Source of the DNA: Patescibacteria group bacterium
Lineage (GTDB): Bacteria; Patescibacteriota; Minisyncoccia; UBA6257; GWB1-50-10
Reading direction: 5' to 3'
Assembly: GCA_030018585.1 (NCBI GenBank)
Contig: JASEHZ010000005.1
Span: 1 to 32,237 of the forward strand
DNA: 32,237 nt
Numbering within the stretch: position 1 is the first letter of the stretch; every line of letters starts with the position of its first letter. Both the position numbers and the translations under genes were made by a program. Under the pieces are notes generated by a model. The model was not told the DNA's origin. It searched no databases and was given only the letters and a program-made list of their open reading frames with translations. This document shows positions 17,300-25,736 of the stretch, in pieces.

Positions 17300-17968
17300 A
17301 TGCCGAAAACTAAAACAAAACCCGATATTGTAGATAGATTTACTGGTGACAAATGGGTTTACTCAAAAATAGTAAAATCTCATTTTTTTCATCCAAAAAA
17401 TTTTTTAGTCGGGGATTTGAATAAAGTTAAATTTGACGCAGATGGGATTATCGGATCGCCGGCTTGCGGCGATGTGATGCGCGTATGGCTTAAAATTGAT
17501 CCAAAAACCGAAAAAATCAAAAAATTTAAATGGCGAACATTCGGTTGCGCAAGTGCTATTGCCGCGACCTCAATGCTTTCAGTGATGGTTACGGAAAAAG
17601 GCGGAACAAAAATCAATAAAGCTTTAAAAATCAAACCTCAAGATATTACGAAACGTTTGGATGGTTTGCCAAATCGGAAAATTCATTGTTCGGTTTTAGG
17701 CGATAAAGCGTTAAGAATAGCAATTAATAACTGGTTTAAAAAAACAGGCCAATACGAGAGAATTGTTGTTGAGGGCTCGAGAATTTTAGACCCCAATACC
17801 AAAGTTACCGAAGCTGATATAGAAGAAGCGGTACTTGAGGGGGCTCTTAATCTTCAAGATATTCAAAAAAGAACAAAAGTCGGCATCGGCTATAAAAAAT
17901 GCATTCCAGAGGTAGAAGGGCTGATAAGATTTTATCGGGAAAAATATTATGGACCAGACAAAAAATAA
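17300..17968 (+). CDS. IscU/NifU-N-type Fe-S scaffold
   Basis: three ligand Cys contexts: GSPACGDVM, TFGCASAIAATSM, KIHCSVLGDKA. Confidence 0.9.
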   Translation: MPKTKTKPDIVDRFTGDKWVYSKIVKSHFFHPKNFLVGDLNKVKFDADGIIGSPACGDVMRVWLKIDPKTEKIKKFKWRTFGCASAIAATSMLSVMVTEKGGTKINKALKIKPQDITKRLDGLPNRKIHCSVLGDKALRIAINNWFKKTGQYERIVVEGSRILDPNTKVTEADIEEAVLEGALNLQDIQKRTKVGIGYKKCIPEVEGLIRFYREKYYGPDKK

Positions 17969-18179
17969 AATTGAAAAAATACTTGAGAAAGTAAGACCGT
18001 TTATTCAAATGCATGGCGGTGATGCAAAGCTAATCAGAGTTAAAAATGGAGAGGTAATCCTTAAAATATCCGGCGCTTGCGTGAATTGCTCGCTTACTGA
18101 TTTGACTTATAATAAAATGATAGGGGGTTTAATTAAAGAAGAAACACCCCAAATTAAAAAGGTCATTGTTATCAATTAA
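17949..18179 (+). CDS. NifU C-terminal/Nfu-type protein
   Basis: MHGGDAKLIRVKNGEVILKISGACVNCSLTDLT (CxxC). Confidence 0.88.
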   Translation: MDQTKNKIEKILEKVRPFIQMHGGDAKLIRVKNGEVILKISGACVNCSLTDLTYNKMIGGLIKEETPQIKKVIVIN

Positions 18180-18183
18180 AATT

Positions 18184-18444
18184 ATGGCAGATTTAAAAGA
18201 ATACCTTCGTAAAAAATCTGATTCCAAATTTGGGAAAATAGCGATTGATCGGGATTTATGCATTGGCGCCGCTTCTTGTATTGCTGTTTCGGGCATTACT
18301 TTTGAATTGGATAATGAAAATAAAGTAATCGTGATTGATCCGGATAGCGTTGATGATGATACGCTTCTTGCGGCTGCTGAATCATGTCCAACTAAAGCAA
18401 TTCTTCTTTTTGATAAATCCGGCAAACAAATATTTCCAAAATAA
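18184..18444 (+). CDS. 3-Cys ferredoxin, probable [3Fe-4S]
   Basis: DRDLCIGAASCIAVSG...AAAESCPTKAI; ATG at 18184 (MADLKEY) more plausible than 18166. Confidence 0.8.
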   Translation: MADLKEYLRKKSDSKFGKIAIDRDLCIGAASCIAVSGITFELDNENKVIVIDPDSVDDDTLLAAAESCPTKAILLFDKSGKQIFPK

Positions 18445-18462
18445 AATTAATTAGCGGTCTTT

Positions 18463-19710
18463 ATGGAAAAATATAAATATCTCATTATTGGAGGTGGGGT
18501 AGCGGGGCTGACTGCTGCTGAAACTATCCGTTCAAAAGATTCTATTGCTTCCGTTGCAATAGTAAATGACGAGCCCTATACGTTGTATTCCCGGGTGATG
18601 CTTTCAAAGCCCAATTTTTTCTTAGGCGAAATTCCTTTTGACAGCGTTTGGCTGAAAAATGAAGATTGGTATAAAAAAAATAACATTAATTTTTTCGGCG
18701 GTAAAAAAGCAGTAAAATTAGATTCAAAAAATAGAACAATTATTCTTTCCGACGATTCCGCATTAAGATACGAGAAATTACTTATCGCAACCGGCGTCCA
18801 AGCAAGAAAGTGGAATTTTCCAAACTCTGATAAAAAAGGAATTTATTATCTGCGGACGCTTGAAGATGGTAGGGTAATTATGAACGCGATTAAATCTGCA
18901 AAACGCGCCATTACTATTGGCGGGGGATTTATAAGCTTTGAAACGGCGGATCTTTTAAAAATGGCTGGCATTGATACAACAATGATTATTCGGGAAAACT
19001 ATTTTTGGGAACCGTTATTAGATGAGGAATCGGGTCGAATGATCGAGGGGGCACTAAAAAAAGGCGGCATCAAAATTATTTATAAATCAGAAGTTAAAGA
19101 AATTGTCGGCAAAACCAATGTTGAAGCAGTTATTTTACAAGATAACACAAAAATTGAATGCAATATGATTATTTGCGGCATTGGCGTTTATTGTGATTTT
19201 GACTGGCTTAAAGATTCTGGTTTAAAAACCAATCGTGGAATTTTAGCTGATGAGTATTTGAAAGCTAATTTGCCGGATGTCTGGGTTGCTGGTGACGTGG
19301 CAGAATTTAAAGACATTACTCTTGATGAGACAATCCAAATAGGGAATTGGGTTAATGCTCGGGAACATGGCCGAATTGCGGGATTAAATATGATTGGTGA
19401 AAAAATTCCTTTCAAATTTGTTTCATTTTACACAACGCAGGGTTTGGGAATTTCCATTGCTTTTGTGGGCGATGTGCGGTCTGATAAAAGCCGGATCGTT
19501 ATCAAGCGCGGTTCGCCTCAAAAAAATTCTTATGGCCGGGTTATTATCTTGGATAAAGGCGCTCGTAAAGAAATTGAAGGCGCGACTTTAATTAATAGAA
19601 CAAGCGAGCTTGCAGCAATTGCTAAATTAATTGAAAAGAACATTGATGTTTCGGATAAATTAGATAAGCTTGGAGATGATAATTTTGATTTAAAGTCTCT
19701 AATCCAATAA
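18463..19710 (+). CDS. NAD(P)/FAD-dependent oxidoreductase (rubredoxin/nitrite-reductase-like)
   Basis: YLIIGGGVAGLTAAETI; LIATGVQARKW; AITIGGGFISFETADLLK; NLPDVWVAGDVAEF. Confidence 0.88.
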   Translation: MEKYKYLIIGGGVAGLTAAETIRSKDSIASVAIVNDEPYTLYSRVMLSKPNFFLGEIPFDSVWLKNEDWYKKNNINFFGGKKAVKLDSKNRTIILSDDSALRYEKLLIATGVQARKWNFPNSDKKGIYYLRTLEDGRVIMNAIKSAKRAITIGGGFISFETADLLKMAGIDTTMIIRENYFWEPLLDEESGRMIEGALKKGGIKIIYKSEVKEIVGKTNVEAVILQDNTKIECNMIICGIGVYCDFDWLKDSGLKTNRGILADEYLKANLPDVWVAGDVAEFKDITLDETIQIGNWVNAREHGRIAGLNMIGEKIPFKFVSFYTTQGLGISIAFVGDVRSDKSRIVIKRGSPQKNSYGRVIILDKGARKEIEGATLINRTSELAAIAKLIEKNIDVSDKLDKLGDDNFDLKSLIQ

Positions 19711-19827
19711 AAATTCTCCATTTTTCTTATTTTTTACAGCTATTGATAAATAATTACTATTTGCTATATAATGCTTTTGGAAACTTAAAAAACTAATTAC
19801 TAATTAAAAGGAAAGATAAGCGAAGAA

Positions 19828-20433
19828 ATGAAATGGGTATTAAACGTTGCTATTATTTTGGTTATTGCCGTTTTAGGAATCGGTTGTTACCAGTATAAAC
19901 CCGATGATTATGACATGACTTCAGCCAAAAAATTTTACGAAACGCCTCATAAACTTCGTAAAATGTTTGTTAAAGATCAGGAAATTACCGTAAAAGAGCC
20001 GTCTGGTGGTTTTTTCCTGTTTGTCGGCGTTCTTGGCGGAAATTACAAAGAAGGAAGTGAAGTAAAATATTCGGTAACTCACGTAAGATTTGCATGGGAG
20101 ATTAAAGATAATTTATATATTATAACTACTTTGCCGGTTGAAAAAGCAAGAATTCAGTTGGCAAAAAGCATAGAAATTCCTACCGCCCAGTTTTTTATAA
20201 ACAGATACGAAATAGATCGTTATCTTGATGAACTCACAGAACATGGTCGAGGAAAAAATAGTGATAGAAATAATAAAGAAAAGTTGAGACAATACAAGAA
20301 CGAAGTGTTAGATAATTTTTCTAATCCTGAGAAAATGATTGCTCATTATTTGGATTATGTTGTGTTTAATGTAAAAGACGGAGATTGGTCATCAAATATC
20401 AATCTGCCAACAAATAGTAATTTCAGTAACTAA
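19828..20433 (+). CDS. putative lipoprotein
   Basis: MKWVLNVAIILVIAVLGIGCYQY lipobox; SD aaaggaaag. Confidence 0.7.
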   Translation: MKWVLNVAIILVIAVLGIGCYQYKPDDYDMTSAKKFYETPHKLRKMFVKDQEITVKEPSGGFFLFVGVLGGNYKEGSEVKYSVTHVRFAWEIKDNLYIITTLPVEKARIQLAKSIEIPTAQFFINRYEIDRYLDELTEHGRGKNSDRNNKEKLRQYKNEVLDNFSNPEKMIAHYLDYVVFNVKDGDWSSNINLPTNSNFSN

Positions 20434-20450
20434 CCTAAAAAATGTATCTC

Positions 20451-20484
20451 AAGACTGCTTTAATTAATTAAAGCAGTCTTTTTT
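20451..20484 (+). terminator. palindromic terminator
   Basis: AAGACTGCTTTAATTAATTAAAGCAGTCTT perfect palindrome then TTTT. Confidence 0.85.
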
Positions 20485-20528
20485 ATGCGTTCGTTTAGAA
20501 AACCAAAGGTGCAAATCTGTAATTCTTA

Positions 20529-22562
20529 TTAAACCATAAACCGCGCGTCAACAATATGCGCGGTTTTTTCATTGACGATAACCGGATTTAAATCAATTTC
20601 TTTTATTTCAGGATGAGCGAGTGATAATTTCGATAATTTAACAATAATATCCGCGATTTTACTCAAATTAACAGATTTTTCGCCGCGCAAACCTTTCAAA
20701 ATATTAAATCCTTTAATTTCTCCAATCATTTTCAAGGCTTCGTTTTGATTAACTGGCGCGATTCCCAAAGCAATATCTTTTAATGCTTCCACGAACATAC
20801 CGCCCAAACCGAATATAATAACTGGACCAAAAACTTGATCGCGTTTCATGCCAATAATGATTTCTTTGCCGTTTGCCATTTGTTGGATAAGTACGCCTTC
20901 AATTTTAGCTTTGGGATATTTTTTCTTTGCCGATTTAATTATTAAATCCCAAGATTTTTCGGCTTCGGTAAGATTTTTTATATTTAATTTAACGCCGCGA
21001 ATATCGGTTTTGTGGATTATATTTTGGGAAATAATTTTCATTGCCAATAATTGCTCTTTTTTTGTTTTAAATAATTTATTCAAATCCTTTTTCTTTCGGA
21101 TTAATTGGCCTTCAAGCTTAAGATTAAAATCATTTAGGATTTTTGTTGTTTGGGAGATTTTCATCATTTTTAATTCGGTTTTGTCCGGAGATTTTGCCGG
21201 AATCGGCTTCTTCTTTTTGATTAATTTTACGGCGCCAAGGGCATCCAGTGATTCAATGGCGTCTTTGGGAAAATCAAAATTAACCAAGCCTTTTTTTCTA
21301 AAAACCTTTTGGGCATTTTCTAAAGATTCTCCGCCAATAAAAACTGGAATAACGGGTTTTTGTTTGGCGTAAGAAGTAAGAATTTCCGCAATTTTTTCTG
21401 ATTCAGTCATGAATTGAGGAGTAAGTATTAAAAGAATCCCGTCAATATTTTTTTCTTTAACTAGAATTTTTAAAGCCTCTTCGTAGCGGGTGGCTGAAGC
21501 ATCGCCTAAAATATCAATTGGGTTATTAATGGCCGCGGCCGGTGGCAATATTTTTTTAAGTTCTTTTAAAGTTTTATTTGATATTTTAGCAATCTCAAGC
21601 GTTTTAGAAAGATCAATTAAATCTGTAGCTATTACTGACGGGCCGCCGCCGTTTGTTAAAATTGCTATTTGCCGTAAAGGTTTAAAAGTCCTTATATGGA
21701 AAAGTTTTGCGAGATTAAAAAATGAATGCAATGAATCAGTGGTTATAATTTTACTTTTTTTGCAAGCAGTTTCAAAAATTGAATCTTGAGGTGCAAGTGA
21801 ACCAGTGTGCGACATTACTGCCTTTAAGCCTCTTACGCTTCGACCGGCTTTTAGGACAACGATTGGTTTTTTGGCAGTGATTTTTTTCGTAATTTTTATA
21901 AACTTTTCACCATCAGTTATTTTTTCAAGATAAAGAAAAATTGCTTTTGTATCGGGGTCATTACCTAAAAATTCAAGAAAATCTAATTCAGAGAGAACCG
22001 CTTCATTGCCCAAGCTTATGAATTTCGAAAAACCAATTCCTTTATTATTCGTCCAATCAAGCATAGCGGTGCCTAAGGCGCCGGATTGAGACAAAAAACC
22101 AATATGTCCGCGAAAGGGTTTTTGGATAGCAAAAGAAGCGTTTAAATCAGATAAAGAATCAATAATTCCCAAACAATTCGGGCCCAAAAGTGAAATTTTA
22201 TATTTTTTACAAATTTGTTTTAATTTTTCTTCAAGGTTTTCACCATTTTTGCCTAATTCCTTAAAACCAGAAGATATGACGATCGCGTTTGGTATTTTCT
22301 TTTGGCCGCACTCTATAAGCACCGACAGCACAAATTCAGCTTTTACAATAATAATGGCCAATTCAACTGGATTTTTTATATCAAGCACGGAACGATAACA
22401 TGGCAAATCAAGAATTTCCTGATGAGCCGGGTTAATGGGATAAAGATTCCTTTTTTCTCCACGGAGAAGATTAAAAAGAATGGCGTATCCGACTTTGTTT
22501 TTATCTATCGTGGCGCCGATAACAGCGATTGATTTAGGATTAAAAAACTTATTTAAATCCAT
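20529..22562 (-). CDS. ADP-forming acetate/acyl-CoA ligase (fused alpha-beta)
   Basis: FNPKSIAVIGATIDKNKVGYAIL; GPNCLGIID; LSQSGALGTAMLDW; VMSHTGSLA; ATP-grasp C-terminal region IIGMKRDQVFGPVIIFGLGGMFVEALKD. Confidence 0.9.
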   Translation of the reverse strand: MDLNKFFNPKSIAVIGATIDKNKVGYAILFNLLRGEKRNLYPINPAHQEILDLPCYRSVLDIKNPVELAIIIVKAEFVLSVLIECGQKKIPNAIVISSGFKELGKNGENLEEKLKQICKKYKISLLGPNCLGIIDSLSDLNASFAIQKPFRGHIGFLSQSGALGTAMLDWTNNKGIGFSKFISLGNEAVLSELDFLEFLGNDPDTKAIFLYLEKITDGEKFIKITKKITAKKPIVVLKAGRSVRGLKAVMSHTGSLAPQDSIFETACKKSKIITTDSLHSFFNLAKLFHIRTFKPLRQIAILTNGGGPSVIATDLIDLSKTLEIAKISNKTLKELKKILPPAAAINNPIDILGDASATRYEEALKILVKEKNIDGILLILTPQFMTESEKIAEILTSYAKQKPVIPVFIGGESLENAQKVFRKKGLVNFDFPKDAIESLDALGAVKLIKKKKPIPAKSPDKTELKMMKISQTTKILNDFNLKLEGQLIRKKKDLNKLFKTKKEQLLAMKIISQNIIHKTDIRGVKLNIKNLTEAEKSWDLIIKSAKKKYPKAKIEGVLIQQMANGKEIIIGMKRDQVFGPVIIFGLGGMFVEALKDIALGIAPVNQNEALKMIGEIKGFNILKGLRGEKSVNLSKIADIIVKLSKLSLAHPEIKEIDLNPVIVNEKTAHIVDARFMV

Positions 22563-22587
22563 AGAAATTTATTGATAAAATTATCCT

Positions 22588-23358
22588 TTACTGCTGGGCT
22601 TCAAATGTTGGTTTGGAAATTTCGTAAAAAATACCGCAAGGGATTTTACCTTTAATGTTTTTTATTTTTTGCATTGCAATTTCAGGATTGTCTGCGGGTT
22701 GATCATCAATCCAAAAAATCCTTTCTTTAAAATATTCCCGGGTATCAAAAAAAGTGATGCAGGGCTGGATAATATCGACAAATGCGAATCCTTTATGTTC
22801 TATGGCTCGTTTCATAATTTCTTTTGTTTTTGAGATATCCAAAGCAAATGTTCTTGCAATAAACGAAGTATTTAAACTGAGCATCAGTAAAATCGGATCG
22901 AATGGTTCATCGAGATTGCCGAAAGGCGTCGATTTGCCCTTAAATCCTTTTGGACTTGTTGGCGTAACTTGGCCGGTAGTTAAAGCGAAAATTTGATTGT
23001 CGTGAACGAATAATTTAATATCGGAATTTCGACGAGCCGCGTGAATTAAATGTTCTATGCCTTCGGCGTAAGCATCGCCATCGCCAGAAAAACCAATTAC
23101 GGTCAGGTTTGAATTTGCCGTTTTAATACCAGTCATTGTGGGGATCAATCGGCCATGAAGAGAAGTGTAAGTATTTAAATTTAAATATTCCGCGATTTTG
23201 CCATGGCAACCGATGCCAGCGGTCGCAACAATATTTTCTATTTTCAATTTATCTTGGGACGTAAGTTCGGTAATTGCTTCCCTAAAGGCAACAAGTATCT
23301 GGGAATTAGGACAGCCTGCACACCAAGTTATTTTTGCTTTTGTATTTAATTCTTGCAT
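22588..23358 (-). CDS. 2-oxoacid:ferredoxin oxidoreductase, beta (TPP) subunit
   Basis: WCAGCPNSQIL; GIGCHGKIAEY; GFSGDGDAYAEGIEHLIHAARRN; NQIFALTTGQVTPTSPKG. Confidence 0.9.
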   Translation of the reverse strand: MQELNTKAKITWCAGCPNSQILVAFREAITELTSQDKLKIENIVATAGIGCHGKIAEYLNLNTYTSLHGRLIPTMTGIKTANSNLTVIGFSGDGDAYAEGIEHLIHAARRNSDIKLFVHDNQIFALTTGQVTPTSPKGFKGKSTPFGNLDEPFDPILLMLSLNTSFIARTFALDISKTKEIMKRAIEHKGFAFVDIIQPCITFFDTREYFKERIFWIDDQPADNPEIAMQKIKNIKGKIPCGIFYEISKPTFEAQQ

Positions 23359-23362
23359 AATT

Positions 23363-25078
23363 TTATTTCAATAAAAAATTGATTTTTTCCGCTAATTCTA
23401 TTGGTTCAAATGGTCGTGAATCATAACTTAAAATATTATGATTAACTTCAATACCAGTTTTTTCTCTGAGAAGTCCGGCAAACTGGGCATTATGATTGCT
23501 TTCAATGGAAATTATATTTTTGATGCCTTTAAATTGAGGCAAGATATGTTCGGTATCAAATGGTTCCATCCATAGAACTTGAATTAATTTGGCTTTTTTA
23601 TCCAGATATTTAGCGGCTTCCAAAACAACGGTTTTCGTTGAGCCCCAAAAAACAATCGCGTTTTTGCTTTTTTGATCGCCGTAAACTTTAATTGTCTCGC
23701 ATTTTCCAATCCCTTTTAAAAGAGTTTCTTCTTTTTTAAATCTTTTATCTTGCATTTTCCTTATTATATCCAGATCTTCCGTGGCAATGCCGTCTTCATC
23801 ATGTTCGTAACTATTTGATTTAATTGTGATTTCGGGCGTACCGGGGAAAGCAACGGGGGAGATGCCGCCTTCTGTAACTAAATATCTTTGATATTTGCTA
23901 TCTGTTTTTTCTGCTAATTTACCTTTTTCTATTTTTATAGAATCGGCATTGATAATGCTGGTAGTTAAATTTTCCGATACGTGCTTATCTAAAATTACAA
24001 TAACCGGCATTTGATATTGCCAAGTGAGATTTAAAGCTTGGGTGCCGCATTTAAAAGTTTCTTCCGGATCGCCCGGCGCCATTACGATTCTCGGGAATTC
24101 ACCGTGGCCGGAATGAATAATAAATCTTAAATCAGCTTGGCTTGAATGGGTGGGTACGCCGGTTGCCGGTCCCTGCCTTTGCGATACGGCAATAACAATC
24201 GGAATTTCAGCCACGCCGGCCAAACTAAACGCTTCCTGCATTAGAGCAAAACCGCCGGTCGCGGTTCCTATTGCGACGCGCTCACCGGCATAAGCCATGC
24301 CCAAAGCCATGTTAATGACCGCGATTTCGTTTTCTGGTTGAATGACTCTGATATTAAAATCTTTTTGTTTTTTCGCAAGAAAATGAAGAATTGAAGTTGA
24401 TGGCGTCATTGGATAAGCAAGATAAGATTTTAACCCCGCCGCTATAAGCCCTTTGGCAAACGCCGTATTGCCATCAATAAGTTCTTTTTGAAAATTTTCG
24501 TTCGGTTTTATTTTTTTCCAATGTTTAAAATCGCGTTCTTTTAAAAATTCGTAGCCTTTTTCAGCCAAAGCAATATTTGATTCAAGCAACTTTTCTTTAA
24601 AAACTTTATGTAAGACATTTTTCATTTCTTGGAGTGGCAGATTAAGAAGATGGCAAATAGCGCCAAGTGCCACCGAAGAACGGGTAACTGGCAATGCGTT
24701 TAATTCGGCTGTAAATTGCGAAAAGGTAATTTTTACCGCGTTTTTACCGAAGTTTTTTAGATCATTTTCATCAAAATTTTCCGAGAAAATAAAAGCATTT
24801 TTAGCCAATTTCGGTTTATGGCGTTCGATTGTTTCATCATTCAAGGCAACCAAAACATCAATATGCGAATTATCGTAAAATACTTTTTCCCGCGAAAAAC
24901 TTATTCGCGCGTAATTATGGCCGCCGCGGATAAGCGAAGGATATTTAAAAGAAATAAAAACTTCGTAGCCGATTTTAGCCAGAACTTGGCCCAAGTTATT
25001 ACCGGCCTCACGAATACCATCGCCAGCGGCGCCGCCAATAACTATAGTAAAAATTCCGTTATGATTATGTTCAATCAT
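23363..25078 (-). CDS. 2-oxoacid:ferredoxin oxidoreductase, fused gamma-alpha subunit
   Basis: N-terminal IGGAAGDGIREAGNNLGQVLAKIGYEVFISFKYPSLIRGGHNY (gamma), then YPMTPSTSILHFLA...GTATGGFALMQEAFSLAGVAEIPIVIAVSQRQGPATGVPT (alpha). Confidence 0.9.
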   Translation of the reverse strand: MIEHNHNGIFTIVIGGAAGDGIREAGNNLGQVLAKIGYEVFISFKYPSLIRGGHNYARISFSREKVFYDNSHIDVLVALNDETIERHKPKLAKNAFIFSENFDENDLKNFGKNAVKITFSQFTAELNALPVTRSSVALGAICHLLNLPLQEMKNVLHKVFKEKLLESNIALAEKGYEFLKERDFKHWKKIKPNENFQKELIDGNTAFAKGLIAAGLKSYLAYPMTPSTSILHFLAKKQKDFNIRVIQPENEIAVINMALGMAYAGERVAIGTATGGFALMQEAFSLAGVAEIPIVIAVSQRQGPATGVPTHSSQADLRFIIHSGHGEFPRIVMAPGDPEETFKCGTQALNLTWQYQMPVIVILDKHVSENLTTSIINADSIKIEKGKLAEKTDSKYQRYLVTEGGISPVAFPGTPEITIKSNSYEHDEDGIATEDLDIIRKMQDKRFKKEETLLKGIGKCETIKVYGDQKSKNAIVFWGSTKTVVLEAAKYLDKKAKLIQVLWMEPFDTEHILPQFKGIKNIISIESNHNAQFAGLLREKTGIEVNHNILSYDSRPFEPIELAEKINFLLK

Positions 25079-25255
25079 GATTTAAGTTAATTATAACATT
25101 TATCCACCGTTCTTTTAGGAATTATTAAATTTTGATCTATGGCGTATTTAGTAATCTTCGCATAGTTGGTTGCAAAATATTCAGGAAGAGTAGGGGATTT
25201 TTTATTAAATCCTCCTTGTATTCTTAAAAATGTGTTATGATATATAAAAATATTT

Positions 25256-25735
25256 ATGACCGACGATAAAAAAATAAAAATCGGATGGTTTTCTTTTTCA
25301 TGCTGTGAAGACAACACAATTGTGATGACCGAGGTAATGAACGAGCATTGGCAGGAATGGAAAAAAATATTTGATTTCCGCCATATGCGGGTTTTAAAAT
25401 CAAGAAATGTTTTGGATGAATTGGATATTGCTTTTATTGAAGGTGCGGTTGCTTCACTGGAACACGAAAAAACCATAAAAGACATCCGTGCCCGTTCCAA
25501 AAAACTTGTGGCGGTCGGTTCTTGCGCTGTAATTGGTCTGCCGGCCGGTGAGCGGAATAATTTTACCGAAGACCAGAAAAAAAGCATAGAATTTTTAATT
25601 GCCCGATTCGGGGCTTTACCTAAAGTTTTAAAAGTTGCCGATGTGGTTAGGGTTGACGTTGAAATTCCGGGTTGTCCAATGGATCCTAACAATTTCCTAA
25701 AAGTAGTAAACAACTTAGTTCGGGAATTTAAATAA
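25256..25735 (+). CDS. minimal [NiFe] hydrogenase small subunit (group 3 / HydD-like)
   Basis: KIGWFSFSCCEDN; DIAFIEGAVASLEHEKTIKDIRARSKKLVAVGSCAVIG; EIPGCPMDPNNF; 159 aa, 4 Cys. Confidence 0.82.
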   Translation: MTDDKKIKIGWFSFSCCEDNTIVMTEVMNEHWQEWKKIFDFRHMRVLKSRNVLDELDIAFIEGAVASLEHEKTIKDIRARSKKLVAVGSCAVIGLPAGERNNFTEDQKKSIEFLIARFGALPKVLKVADVVRVDVEIPGCPMDPNNFLKVVNNLVREFK

Positions 25736-25736
25736 A

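Noticed and set aside
20848-21372. 174-aa + ORF antisense to the acyl-CoA synthetase
   Set aside because: Hydrophobic shadow frame of a well-supported CDS; no SD or promoter.
25087-25713. 208-aa minus ORF over the hydrogenase small subunit
   Set aside because: Antisense to a gene with clear catalytic motifs; no recognisable protein family.
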